From Deltaproteobacteria bacterium (GTDB lineage Bacteria > Desulfobacterota > Binatia > UBA9968 > CAXXLF01): DNA of 7,655 nucleotides. This document shows, in pieces, positions 1 through 6,271 of the stretch (the first letter of the stretch is position 1; each line of letters opens with the position of its first letter). The notes below the pieces were generated by a model. That model ran no database searches, was not told the DNA's origin, and worked only from the letters and a program-made list of their open reading frames with translations. The translations under genes were made by a program, and so were the position numbers. Location: positions 1 to 7,655 of the forward strand of contig JACZXR010000099.1 in assembly GCA_022571535.1 (NCBI GenBank). Reading direction: 5' to 3'.

Positions 1-940
1 CCTGATTCAAATTTCTATTCTTGAGCTTGCGAAAGTCACCCCACAGATCAAATAGTCCGAGCCCCACAATGGCTAGGGTCACAAGCTGCTCTATGGCTAT
101 GAGCACATACCCGATGCCTCGCAAGAAAAGAGGAACCTTTTTGTGATGAAAGAAATAGGCCACAATGGCCAAACCCTGAAAGAAGTAAAAGGGGGCAATG
201 ATTAGCAGAACGTTTAAAGCCAGGGTATAGAGTCCCCAATCAGCGGGAAGAAAAAGACAAAACGCCGACAAGATAAAACACCAGATCACAGGCTCAGGAG
301 ACCTCCATTCCTTGGGGTCCCCAAGGGAATAAAAAAAGGCCCGGTGCTGGGGGAATCGATAGGATAGAAGCACGAGATTGATGAGAACGATAGTTACAAA
401 ACTCATAAAGGCAAGGGCCGGCATGATCTGTAAAATCAAATCAATGATCTGTGTTGAGCGTTCACGAGCCAGTTCGATGGTTTCAGGCGAAATTCCTGTT
501 TTCTCATAAATTCTCAATGAGACATCCAGGTTCTCTCTGAGGGCATTGCCGGTGACTTCTCGGAGTTGGGATAGTGATCCGAAAATGGCTAACAAGAGTG
601 TAGAGAGGGCAACGAACATAACTGTGGCGGTACCAACCACGACTAGGTCTATAGACCACCCGCGGCCAAAAAAGTAAAAAAACAGTACCACCATAAGGGC
701 GAGGAGTAGAAACCCAACGGTCACTTCTTTCCCCCCGAACAGGAACAGTAACAGGCTTACTGTGAGCAGTATGGCGAATGCAGGTCCCCTACCGTATTTC
801 ACACCGAAGGCGAGTGAAGGTTGTGGGACAAGAGGAATCAAAAGAATCCCCACCAGCGGGATCGATAATCCGGACAGGTAGAGAACCACCGTGGCACCGA
901 GTGCGAGGATAAAACTCTTCGCAGGTCCTAACGGATTCAT
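1..940 (-). CDS. DUF2232 (YybS-like) polytopic membrane protein, 3' end cut by window
   Basis: The frame opens at an ATG 33 nt after the rpsR stop and stays open for 313 codons to the window edge, so only the last few residues and the stop are missing. The protein is strongly hydrophobic. I count about eight membrane segments: near residues 10-38, 53-70, 73-92, 97-121, 172-195, 217-233, 238-263 and 275-297. A charged stretch lies at about 125-165. The proline-rich start (IPLVGILLIPLVPQP) and the terminal GLFDLWGDFRKLKNRN match my memory of the DUF2232/YybS family, usually about 310 residues. Position after rpsR supports this, since yybS-like genes sit between rpsR and rplI in many bacteria. 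The biochemical role is unknown; S-component-like transport has been suggested for related folds. No clear Shine-Dalgarno precedes the ATG, so translation may depend on coupling to rpsR. Family call fairly sure, function not known. Confidence 0.85.
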   Translation of the reverse strand, partial: MNPLGPAKSFILALGATVVLYLSGLSIPLVGILLIPLVPQPSLAFGVKYGRGPAFAILLTVSLLLFLFGGKEVTVGFLLLALMVVLFFYFFGRGWSIDLVVVGTATVMFVALSTLLLAIFGSLSQLREVTGNALRENLDVSLRIYEKTGISPETIELARERSTQIIDLILQIMPALAFMSFVTIVLINLVLLSYRFPQHRAFFYSLGDPKEWRSPEPVIWCFILSAFCLFLPADWGLYTLALNVLLIIAPFYFFQGLAIVAYFFHHKKVPLFLRGIGYVLIAIEQLVTLAIVGLGLFDLWGDFRKLKNRNLNQ

Positions 941-973
941 AAGATCAATGGTTTTGCTTTTAGGAAAGCCGGC

Positions 974-1258
974 TCAGAATTTGGCCGTAGCGAAGGGGAG
1001 CAGAGCAACGATCCGTGCCCTCTTTATCGCAGCAGCAAGGTGACGTTGGTGCCAAGCACAGGACCCGGTAATTCGACTGGGAATAATCTTTCCCCTATCA
1101 GTGACAAACTGGGCCAAAAACCTTCCGTCCTTATAATCGTACTTCAGCTCTTTGTCGGAACAAAACCGGCACACCTTCTTGCGGCGGAACATGGACCGGC
1201 GTCGGCCAAGCGAATCATCATCTCGATTTTCTCTTTGTGGTCTATAAGCAGCCGCCAT
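974..1258 (-). CDS. rpsR: 30S ribosomal protein S18
   Basis: S18 binds the platform of the 30S subunit as a heterodimer with S6, which is encoded immediately upstream. The 94-residue product has the family core: a basic N-terminal arm (FRRKKVCRFC), the DYKDGRFLAQFV segment, the RGKIIPSRITG loop and a C-terminal helix AAIKRARIVALLPF. Cys30 and Cys33 (CxxC) together with Cys67 and His70 (CxxH) form the cysteine-containing, potentially zinc-binding version of S18; other bacteria have lost these residues. The ATG lies 2 nt after the rpsF stop and is served by GAGAGG at 1264-1269, five bases upstream, within the last codons of rpsF. This suggests translational coupling that keeps S6 and S18 equal. 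No ssb gene lies between rpsF and rpsR, unlike in Bacillus and many other bacteria. Length is normal. Confidence 0.97.
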   Translation of the reverse strand: MAAAYRPQRENRDDDSLGRRRSMFRRKKVCRFCSDKELKYDYKDGRFLAQFVTDRGKIIPSRITGSCAWHQRHLAAAIKRARIVALLPFATAKF

Positions 1259-1260
1259 TT

Positions 1261-1677
1261 CTACCTCTCGAAAACACCTTGCGGACCTGACCCGGCCTCG
1301 GTCATCTCTGTGCCGGATCCTCCCTCTGCCTCCCGGGTACTATCTTTAGATGCTCGGGTTGAAGGGTCATCCAATTCCTCGTCCAGACGCACTGTGAGAT
1401 ACCGCAATATGCCCTCGTTCAGCTTTATATGACGCTCCAACTCGTCCACGGTACCTCTAGTGGCACGGTGTCGCATAAGAACATAGTATCCTTTTCTCTG
1501 CTTGAGGATCGGATAGGCCAGTTCCCTAAGCCCCCACTCTTCCACCTCGTTAACCTCAGCGCCCAGATCCTGGATTATCTTCTTAAACTTGTCTGTAAAC
1601 TCCTTCACCTCTTCACCCCGATCCGGGCGGACGATAAATATTGTCTCGTAAAGCGTCAAGCTGTTCTTCTCTTTCAT
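1261..1677 (-). CDS. rpsF: 30S ribosomal protein S6
   Basis: S6 is the partner of S18 on the 30S platform. The product has 138 residues. The ferredoxin-like S6 domain covers about residues 8-100: YETIFIVRPD at the start, the central WGLRELAYPILKQRKGYYVLM block (about 48-68), and the HIKLNEGILRYLTVRL segment near 83-98. Residues 101-138 form a polar Ser/Thr/Gly/Glu-rich tail that looks disordered; such tails vary between species. The ATG gives the expected short lead before the first strand, but no Shine-Dalgarno is visible in front of it. The 71-nt gap to hppA is among the larger ones in the window and may hold a promoter or leader element. In several bacteria the S6:S18 pair represses its own mRNA through a structured leader, but I do not recognise that element here. 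Confidence 0.97.
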   Translation of the reverse strand: MKEKNSLTLYETIFIVRPDRGEEVKEFTDKFKKIIQDLGAEVNEVEEWGLRELAYPILKQRKGYYVLMRHRATRGTVDELERHIKLNEGILRYLTVRLDEELDDPSTRASKDSTREAEGGSGTEMTEAGSGPQGVFER

Positions 1678-1694
1678 GATAAGATTACTATCAT
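1674..1694 (-). other. possible seven-codon minicistron overlapping the rpsF start
   Basis: On the minus strand an ATG is followed by codons for MIVILS and a TGA. The TGA overlaps the rpsF start codon in the four-base ATGA arrangement typical of translational coupling. rpsF has no recognisable Shine-Dalgarno of its own, which makes re-initiation conceivable. The only candidate ribosome binding site for the minicistron is AAAGG about ten bases upstream, which is weak. With so few codons the arrangement could be chance. Confidence 0.2.
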
Positions 1695-1748
1695 AGGAGA
1701 TAAGCCTTTACAATTCGTCCCCCCCCCCTTTGGATATCCATCCCCTCT
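1678..1748. other. hppA-rpsF gap with C10 homopolymer and palindrome
   Basis: This 71-nt gap contains ten consecutive C on the plus strand (1719-1728) and, two bases further on, the perfect 10-bp palindrome TGGATATCCA (1731-1740). On the transcribed strand this reads as a palindrome followed by AAAGGGGGGGGGG. The palindrome has no loop and no U tract follows, so it is not a rho-independent terminator. A TATGAT hexamer at 1690-1695 on the minus strand resembles a -10 box, but no good -35 lies 16-18 nt upstream. Transcription from it would start only a few bases before the rpsF ATG. Promoter activity is therefore unproven. Confidence 0.5.
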
Positions 1749-3797
1749 CTAAACCAGCAACGGTGCGATCACCAGAGCCACCACTGACATCAGCTTGATA
1801 AGAATGTTCATCGAGGGGCCTGCAGTATCCTTAAAGGGGTCCCCTACGGTGTCCCCCACAACGGCCGCTTTGTGTATCTCTGATCCTTTTCCCGCGCCTT
1901 TTATCTCGCCCCTTTCAATGGCCTTCTTGGCATTATCCCATGCCCCTCCTGAATTCGCCATCATAAGGGCGAGCAGGACCCCGGTAACCAGGGCCCCTGC
2001 CAACATACCGCCAAGGGCAGCGGGGCCAATGAGAAATCCCACGCATACCGGCGAGAATACCGCCAAAAGGCCTGGAACAACCATTTCTTTGAGTGCGGCA
2101 CGGGTAGATATATCAACGCAACGGGCCGTATCGGGCTTGACCCCCTCGCGGCCTTCCAATAGACCAGGGATCTCTCGAAACTGCCGCCGAATCTCTGTGA
2201 TCATGTTTCCTGCTGCCCTGCCCACTGCCGTCATAGTCAGCGCAGCAATCAGGAAAGGAATGACCCCACCGATAAAGAGTCCGATCACAACATTCGGGTC
2301 TGTGAGTAGGATCTGAAGGCCTTTGCCACCCTTGCGCAAAAGCTCTGCATCCACAGTGCCAGTATAGGCAGAAAAGAGGGCAAGGGCTGTCAGCGCCGCT
2401 GATCCAATGGCAAAACCCTTCCCGATAGCCGCTGTAGTATTTCCCAAAGCATCCAGGCCGTCGGTGATTTTTCGCACCTCGGGGCCAAGGGAGCACATCT
2501 CTGAAATACCTCCCGCGTTGTCCGCTATCGGGCCGTAGGCATCGACGCTCATGGTAATCCCAACGGTGGCCAGCATGGCCACGGCGGCAAGACCGATCCC
2601 ATAGAGTCCAGCCGAAAAATGAGATATAAAGATAGCCAGACAAATTACCAATACCGGCAAGGCACAGCTCTCCAACCCTACAGCCAACCCTTGGATCAAA
2701 TTAGTAGCGGATCCCGTACGGCTCGCTTCGACGATGCGGTAGACCGGTCTGGAGGAGGTATAGTATTCCGTAATCAACCCGATCGCGATACCGCCCAGAG
2801 AACCTGAAACAACAGCCCAGAATACCCCTAGGCTTATCCCGTAGATTCGAATGAGAAAAAAAGCTCCGATAAGGAAGAGAATGGTGGTGATAAAGGTGGA
2901 CCCCCGCAGGGCTGCCTGGGGACTGATTTTTTTCAAAATGCGCATGGAAAATATCCCGACCAGAGAGGCGATAAGCCCTATCAACGCCAGAATGATGGGA
3001 AGGGCCATGAAGGGCAGCCTGGACACACCCTGAGACGAGGCAAAAAGTGTTTTCAGGGCGGCCTCGGGCTGTGTTGCTGCAATGGCTAGGGTGGCGATAA
3101 TGGAACCCACATAGGATTCAAACAGATCGGCTCCCATCCCAGCGACATCCCCGACATTATCCCCTACATTGTCTGCAATCACTCCGGGATTGCGCGGATC
3201 GTCCTCGGGTATCCCGGCCTCTATCTTGCCGACCAGATCTGATCCCACGTCCGCAGCTTTAGTGAAGATACCACCACCGACTCGGGCAAAGAGCGCAATA
3301 GAACTGGCGCCCATGGCAAACCCACTGATGTATTTCGCCGCCTCAGGATTTCCAAAAAGGAGATAAAACACCCCGACCCCCACAAGACCCAAGCTAGCAA
3401 CGGAAAGACCCATGACCGAGCCTCCGTTGAAGGCCATAAGGAGGGCCTCCCCCTCGCCCTGGTCCATGGCGGCCTGCGAGGTCCTGACATTAGCCCGGGT
3501 GGCTGCCTTCATGCCCGAATATCCCGCCAGGACCGAAAAGAGGGCTCCGCTCAAAAAGGCAATGGCTGTTTCAACCCCAAGCTGCCAGGCCAAGAGGATG
3601 GCAACTAGGAGAACAAAGATGGCGAGAATTTGATACTCCCGCTTCAAGAACGTCATCGCCCCCTCATAGATAGAATCAGCGACAGCCTGCATCTTTGCAC
3701 TCTTCACCGGAATACGGAAAATGCTCCGATAGATCAAAAATCCGACCAGTAAACCACCGCCACCAAAAAACGGAACCCAAGTTACCAATCCATCCAT
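1749..3797 (-). CDS. hppA: Membrane-bound ion-translocating pyrophosphatase, K+-dependent type
   Basis: This integral membrane enzyme hydrolyses PPi and pumps H+ or Na+ across the cytoplasmic membrane. The 682 residues carry the family's active-site elements: DVGSDLVGK (183-191), DDPRNPGVIADNVGDNVGD (199-217), GADLFESY (222-229, with Asp224 and the gate Glu227), GGAWDNAKK (617-625) and GDTVGDPFKDTAGPS (648-662). About sixteen membrane segments are apparent. Ala456 and Gly459 in GNTTAAIGKG match the K+-dependent subclass; K+-independent enzymes have Lys and Thr there. I cannot decide between Na+ and H+ from motifs. An in-frame ATG at 3869 would give 706 residues but overlap pth by 62 nt. The ATG at 3797 has the strong AGAGGAG, fits the family N-terminus and lies 10 nt after the pth stop, so I chose it. 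The signature usually reads DVGADLVGK; here Ser replaces Ala186. Confidence 0.97.
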   Translation of the reverse strand: MDGLVTWVPFFGGGGLLVGFLIYRSIFRIPVKSAKMQAVADSIYEGAMTFLKREYQILAIFVLLVAILLAWQLGVETAIAFLSGALFSVLAGYSGMKAATRANVRTSQAAMDQGEGEALLMAFNGGSVMGLSVASLGLVGVGVFYLLFGNPEAAKYISGFAMGASSIALFARVGGGIFTKAADVGSDLVGKIEAGIPEDDPRNPGVIADNVGDNVGDVAGMGADLFESYVGSIIATLAIAATQPEAALKTLFASSQGVSRLPFMALPIILALIGLIASLVGIFSMRILKKISPQAALRGSTFITTILFLIGAFFLIRIYGISLGVFWAVVSGSLGGIAIGLITEYYTSSRPVYRIVEASRTGSATNLIQGLAVGLESCALPVLVICLAIFISHFSAGLYGIGLAAVAMLATVGITMSVDAYGPIADNAGGISEMCSLGPEVRKITDGLDALGNTTAAIGKGFAIGSAALTALALFSAYTGTVDAELLRKGGKGLQILLTDPNVVIGLFIGGVIPFLIAALTMTAVGRAAGNMITEIRRQFREIPGLLEGREGVKPDTARCVDISTRAALKEMVVPGLLAVFSPVCVGFLIGPAALGGMLAGALVTGVLLALMMANSGGAWDNAKKAIERGEIKGAGKGSEIHKAAVVGDTVGDPFKDTAGPSMNILIKLMSVVALVIAPLLV

Positions 3798-3802
3798 AGA
3801 TG

Positions 3803-3809
3803 CTCCTCT
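3803..3809 (-). promoter_or_regulatory. Shine-Dalgarno that fixes the hppA start
   Basis: AGAGGAG lies five bases before the ATG at 3797 and overlaps the pth stop codon (TAG, 3808-3810). It supports the shorter hppA reading over the in-frame ATG at 3869 inside pth. It also implies that ribosomes ending pth translation sit on the hppA initiation site. Confidence 0.8.
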
Positions 3810-4374
3810 AATTTGCTCGATTATACTTTTCCATTGTCCGATGAGGTCCATCTGCCAGAAGACTCCCAATGGCCTCTGCAGCTCTTGATACGACCTCGTC
3901 TGCGAGGTCGGTCTCCTCCGGGAGAAAAGGCTTTAACACGTATTCTGAGGGATCGACCCCGGGTGGGGGGTGTCCGATACCCAGACGGACACGAAAAAAA
4001 TCCTCCTCCCCCAGGGCCTCCATTATCGAGCGCACTCCTCGATGCCCGCCCGCCCCTCCACTAGGGCGCATGCGGATACGTCCAAGAGGCAGGTCCAGAT
4101 CATCATAGATTACTACCAGGTCCTGCGGCACTGCTGGAAGGTAGCGGAAGAGAGCCCTTACCGCCTCACCGCTCCGATTCATATAGGTTTGGGGCTTAAC
4201 CAGAAGGATCTTTTCACTATCCATTTGCCAATGACCAATGAGAGATTGATATTTTTTCCTCTCCATCGTAATCCTTCTCTGCGAGGCAAATCGGTCCACC
4301 ACCATAAAGCCTAAATTATGCCTGGATCGCTGATATCGCCTACCAGGATTACCTAAACCCACAACGATTTTCAC
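3808..4374 (-). CDS. pth: Peptidyl-tRNA hydrolase
   Basis: Pth cleaves the ester bond of peptidyl-tRNAs that fall off ribosomes, recycling tRNA in the cytosol. The 188 residues match the usual length of about 190. Seen motifs are VVGLGNPGRRY (4-14, Asn9), RHNLGF with catalytic His19, KPQTYMNRSG (60-69, Asn66), YDDLDLPLG (90-98, Asp91 partnering the histidine) and GGAGGHRGVRS (106-116). In the E. coli enzyme the last motif reads GGHNG, with Asn114 contacting the substrate; here that position is Arg112. The start is GTG, which places KIVVGLGNPG directly at the N-terminus as in homologues. No Shine-Dalgarno is evident before it, so translation may be coupled to rplY, which ends 35 nt upstream. 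The prs-rplY-pth order is widely conserved. Confidence 0.96.
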   Translation of the reverse strand: MKIVVGLGNPGRRYQRSRHNLGFMVVDRFASQRRITMERKKYQSLIGHWQMDSEKILLVKPQTYMNRSGEAVRALFRYLPAVPQDLVVIYDDLDLPLGRIRMRPSGGAGGHRGVRSIMEALGEEDFFRVRLGIGHPPPGVDPSEYVLKPFLPEETDLADEVVSRAAEAIGSLLADGPHRTMEKYNRAN

Positions 4375-4409
4375 GCAGAATGCCAGACGGACGAGAGGAG
4401 TACGATAGA

Positions 4410-5078
4410 CTAAGAGCCTTTACTCTCCGTCTCCTTCTCCTTGTCTACGGCAGGCGTAGGGGCCTCAACTCCCTCTGGAGCAGCCAAGGGGGCTTCTTCA
4501 ACCTTGGGTGCCTCCTCGACGATCGGGGCCGCCACAGTGACAAGGGTTGTAGCTACGTCAATAGGAAAGAGAACACCCTCCGGCACCTGGAGATCCCTCA
4601 CATGAACAGAATGCCCGATCTCCAGAGAAGTAACGTCGACATTGAGAAACTCAGGGATGTCCATAGGTAAGCATTCCACTTCGATCTCGCGCAGGATCGG
4701 TTGCAGGATGCCTCCCTGGATCACTCCTTTCGGCTTACCGACAAAGTGAAGAGGGATCTTGACCAAGATTTTTTGTGTCAGATCTACCTCGTATAAATCA
4801 AAATGAAGGATTTCCCCTGTTACAGGATGAAACTGCACATCCTTGATCAAGGCAACCTTGCCCCCTAGGATGGGGGATTTCGACCTCATGCGAATGAGAT
4901 GGGACCCTTCCAGCTCGGGAACGCTACCCAACAACTCTTTTGTGGTTACCTGTAAAGGTATAGGGTTCGTCTTGGGACCGTACAAAACCCCAGGTAGCTT
5001 TCCCTCACGACGCAGCCGTCCCGCAACGCGCTTGTTCCCCACCTCACGCGGATCAACTGAAACTTCGATAGTCTCCAA
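4410..5078 (-). CDS. rplY: 50S ribosomal protein L25, Ctc/TL5 type
   Basis: L25/Ctc binds 5S rRNA in the large subunit. The 222-residue product is the long, two-domain form. Residues 1-95 are the L25 RNA-binding domain, with RVAGRLRREGKLPGVLYG (18-34 region) and a DVQFHPVTGEILHFDLYEVD strand pair (80-99). Residues 100-185 are the TL5-like C-terminal beta domain (IPLHFVGKPKGV, then EVECLPMDIPEFLNVDV). Residues 186-222 form an Ala/Pro/Glu-rich, probably disordered tail ending in charged residues. The start codon is TTG; it is convincing because a near-perfect AAGGAGGTGAG (5084-5094) lies just upstream and METIEVSV fits the family start. In Bacillus the homologue ctc is a general-stress gene; whether stress control applies here is not visible. 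It lies 36 nt downstream of prs. Confidence 0.96.
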   Translation of the reverse strand: METIEVSVDPREVGNKRVAGRLRREGKLPGVLYGPKTNPIPLQVTTKELLGSVPELEGSHLIRMRSKSPILGGKVALIKDVQFHPVTGEILHFDLYEVDLTQKILVKIPLHFVGKPKGVIQGGILQPILREIEVECLPMDIPEFLNVDVTSLEIGHSVHVRDLQVPEGVLFPIDVATTLVTVAAPIVEEAPKVEEAPLAAPEGVEAPTPAVDKEKETESKGS

Positions 5079-5083
5079 CGAAA

Positions 5084-5094
5084 CTCACCTCCTT
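5084..5094 (-). promoter_or_regulatory. Consensus Shine-Dalgarno that fixes the TTG start of rplY
   Basis: AAGGAGGTGAG is a near-complete complement of the 16S rRNA 3' end and ends five bases before the TTG at 5078. It is the strongest ribosome binding site in the window. It probably offsets the weak start codon, and it is the reason for accepting TTG as the start. Confidence 0.85.
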
Positions 5095-5114
5095 CAACAA
5101 TATGCTTTCCCTGC

Positions 5115-6068
5115 TCAGACGAAAAGAGAACTGACCGACCTCTCCTGGTGTGTGCGGCGAATAGCCTCGCCAATGAGGCTGGCCACCGAGAGGACCTTGA
5201 TTTTCTTGCATCCCTGCGACTCCGGGGTTAGAGGAACCGAATTTGACACGACCAACTCCTGTAACGGAGAATCGTTGATTTTTTTAATCGCTGAGCCCGA
5301 GAGAATCGGGTGGGCACAACAGGCAAAGATCTTACTGGCACCCGCCCTCTCCAGGGCCTTAGCAGCCATGGTTAAAGTTCCCGCAGTGTCCACCATATCA
5401 TCCAATAAAACGGCCACCTCCCCTTCGACCTCGCCGATAATGTTCATCTCTTCCACAACGTTAGCCTCGACCCTCCTCTTATCCATGATCGCGAGCGAGG
5501 CGCTAAGCCGTTTCGCAAAGGCCCTTGCCCTCGGCACCCCACCCGCGTCGGGCGAGACAATCGTCACCTTTTTGTTATTCAATCGGCGCCGCAAATATCG
5601 GAGCAACACCGGCGCTGAATACAGGTTATCTACCGGGATATTGAAAAATCCCTGGATCTGACCCGAATGAAGATCCATCGTTAGAACACGAGACGCCCCT
5701 GCAGTCGTGATCAGATCCGCCACCAGCTTTGCACTGATAGGCACCCGAGGATTCACCTTGCGGTCTTGTCTGGCATAGCCGTAATAAGGCATCACGGCAG
5801 TAATCCTTTTAGCCGAGGCCCGTTTGAAGGCATCCATCATTAGCAGCAACTCCATCAAGTTGTCGTTCCCAGGCGCACATGTGGACTGGATCACAAAGAC
5901 ATCGCCCCCGCGGACATTCTCTTTGACCTCAACCTTGGTCTCCCCATCGCTAAAGGTTTCAACGATCGCCTTACCCAGCGGGACCTTGAGATAGCGACAA
6001 ATCTCCTGAGCCAGGGGGAGATTTGAATTTCCGCCAAAGACCTTCAGTGCATCCAGCCCTTGAGGCAT
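5115..6068 (-). CDS. prs: Ribose-phosphate pyrophosphokinase (PRPP synthetase), class I
   Basis: Prs transfers pyrophosphate from ATP to ribose 5-phosphate, giving PRPP and AMP for purine, pyrimidine, NAD, His and Trp synthesis. The 317 residues match the class I length. Motifs in order: FSDGE (39-43), YARQDRK (98-104, ATP contact and flexible loop), MDLHSGQIQGFF (131-142, metal and ATP site), VSPDAGGVPRA (171-181) and the PRPP-binding loop LLDDMVDTAGT (221-231). The C-terminus ASLIGEAIRRTHQERSVSSLF is the typical class I ending. The ATG has only a moderate Shine-Dalgarno (AAGGGTGG, 6078-6085, nine bases away), which could pair with an upstream segment. The gene follows tRNA-Gln by 92 nt and precedes rplY, an order shared with many bacteria. 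PRPP-using transferases release PPi, the substrate of the pump encoded downstream by hppA. Confidence 0.97.
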   Translation of the reverse strand: MPQGLDALKVFGGNSNLPLAQEICRYLKVPLGKAIVETFSDGETKVEVKENVRGGDVFVIQSTCAPGNDNLMELLLMMDAFKRASAKRITAVMPYYGYARQDRKVNPRVPISAKLVADLITTAGASRVLTMDLHSGQIQGFFNIPVDNLYSAPVLLRYLRRRLNNKKVTIVSPDAGGVPRARAFAKRLSASLAIMDKRRVEANVVEEMNIIGEVEGEVAVLLDDMVDTAGTLTMAAKALERAGASKIFACCAHPILSGSAIKKINDSPLQELVVSNSVPLTPESQGCKKIKVLSVASLIGEAIRRTHQERSVSSLFV

Positions 6069-6077
6069 TACTTTAAG

Positions 6078-6098
6078 CCACCCTTACAGAAAAAGGAT
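6078..6098 (-). promoter_or_regulatory. small hairpin that could mask the prs ribosome binding site
   Basis: On the minus strand ATCCTT (6093-6098) can pair with AAGGGT (6080-6085) across a seven-base loop, with five Watson-Crick pairs and one G-U. The second arm is most of the prs Shine-Dalgarno. The stem is short and weak, so an effect on translation is only possible. Confidence 0.2.
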
Positions 6099-6160
6099 AA
6101 TCATCTTCTCGGACATTCACATCGATTGAGGATTTTAAGATTCACCGTGGAAAGGGAATT

Positions 6161-6234
6161 TGGCTGGGCGGGAAGGATTCGAACCTTCGATACCGGATCC
6201 AAAGCCCGGTGCCTTACCGCTTGGCGACCGCCCA
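6161..6234 (-). tRNA. tRNA-Gln (anticodon TTG)
   Basis: The 74-nt minus-strand sequence folds as a complete cloverleaf. The acceptor stem is TGGGCGG with CCGCCCA (seven pairs), followed by discriminator G and an encoded CCA. The D arm is GCC-AAGCGGTAA-GGC. The anticodon arm is CCGGG-CTTTGGA-TCCGG, with a G-U closing pair and TTG at positions 34-36, reading CAA and by wobble CAG as Gln. The variable loop has four bases and the T arm is GAAGG-TTCGAAT-CCTTC. It lies 37 nt after spoVG and 92 nt before prs on the same strand. No terminator or dedicated promoter is obvious, so it is probably cut from the polycistronic transcript. Confidence 0.97.
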
Positions 6235-6271
6235 ACTCCGAATCCTCTACCGCATCGCCTCTACTCGACGT

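Noticed and set aside
1040..1432. 130-codon plus-strand frame opposite rpsR and rpsF
   Set aside because: It is antisense to two certain ribosomal protein genes and has no recognisable domain.
1731..1740. Palindrome TGGATATCCA as a terminator after hppA
   Set aside because: There is no loop and no following T tract on the transcribed strand, so it cannot form a rho-independent terminator.
1795..2316. 173-codon plus-strand frame opposite hppA
   Set aside because: It is antisense to the conserved C-terminal half of hppA and its Ala/Pro/Ile-rich composition mirrors that gene.
2113..2643. 176-codon minus-strand frame within hppA
   Set aside because: It is an alternate frame of hppA rich in Arg, Gly, His and Cys, as expected of a shadow, and hppA itself is intact.
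3798..3869. Longer hppA start at ATG 3869
   Set aside because: It would overlap pth by 62 nt, and the extra 24 residues do not resemble the family N-terminus. The ATG at 3797 has a strong, well-spaced Shine-Dalgarno.
4843..5661. 272-codon open frame on the plus strand
   Set aside because: It is antisense to prs and rplY across their junction, both of which are certain genes. Its product shows no family features and it has no good ribosome binding site.
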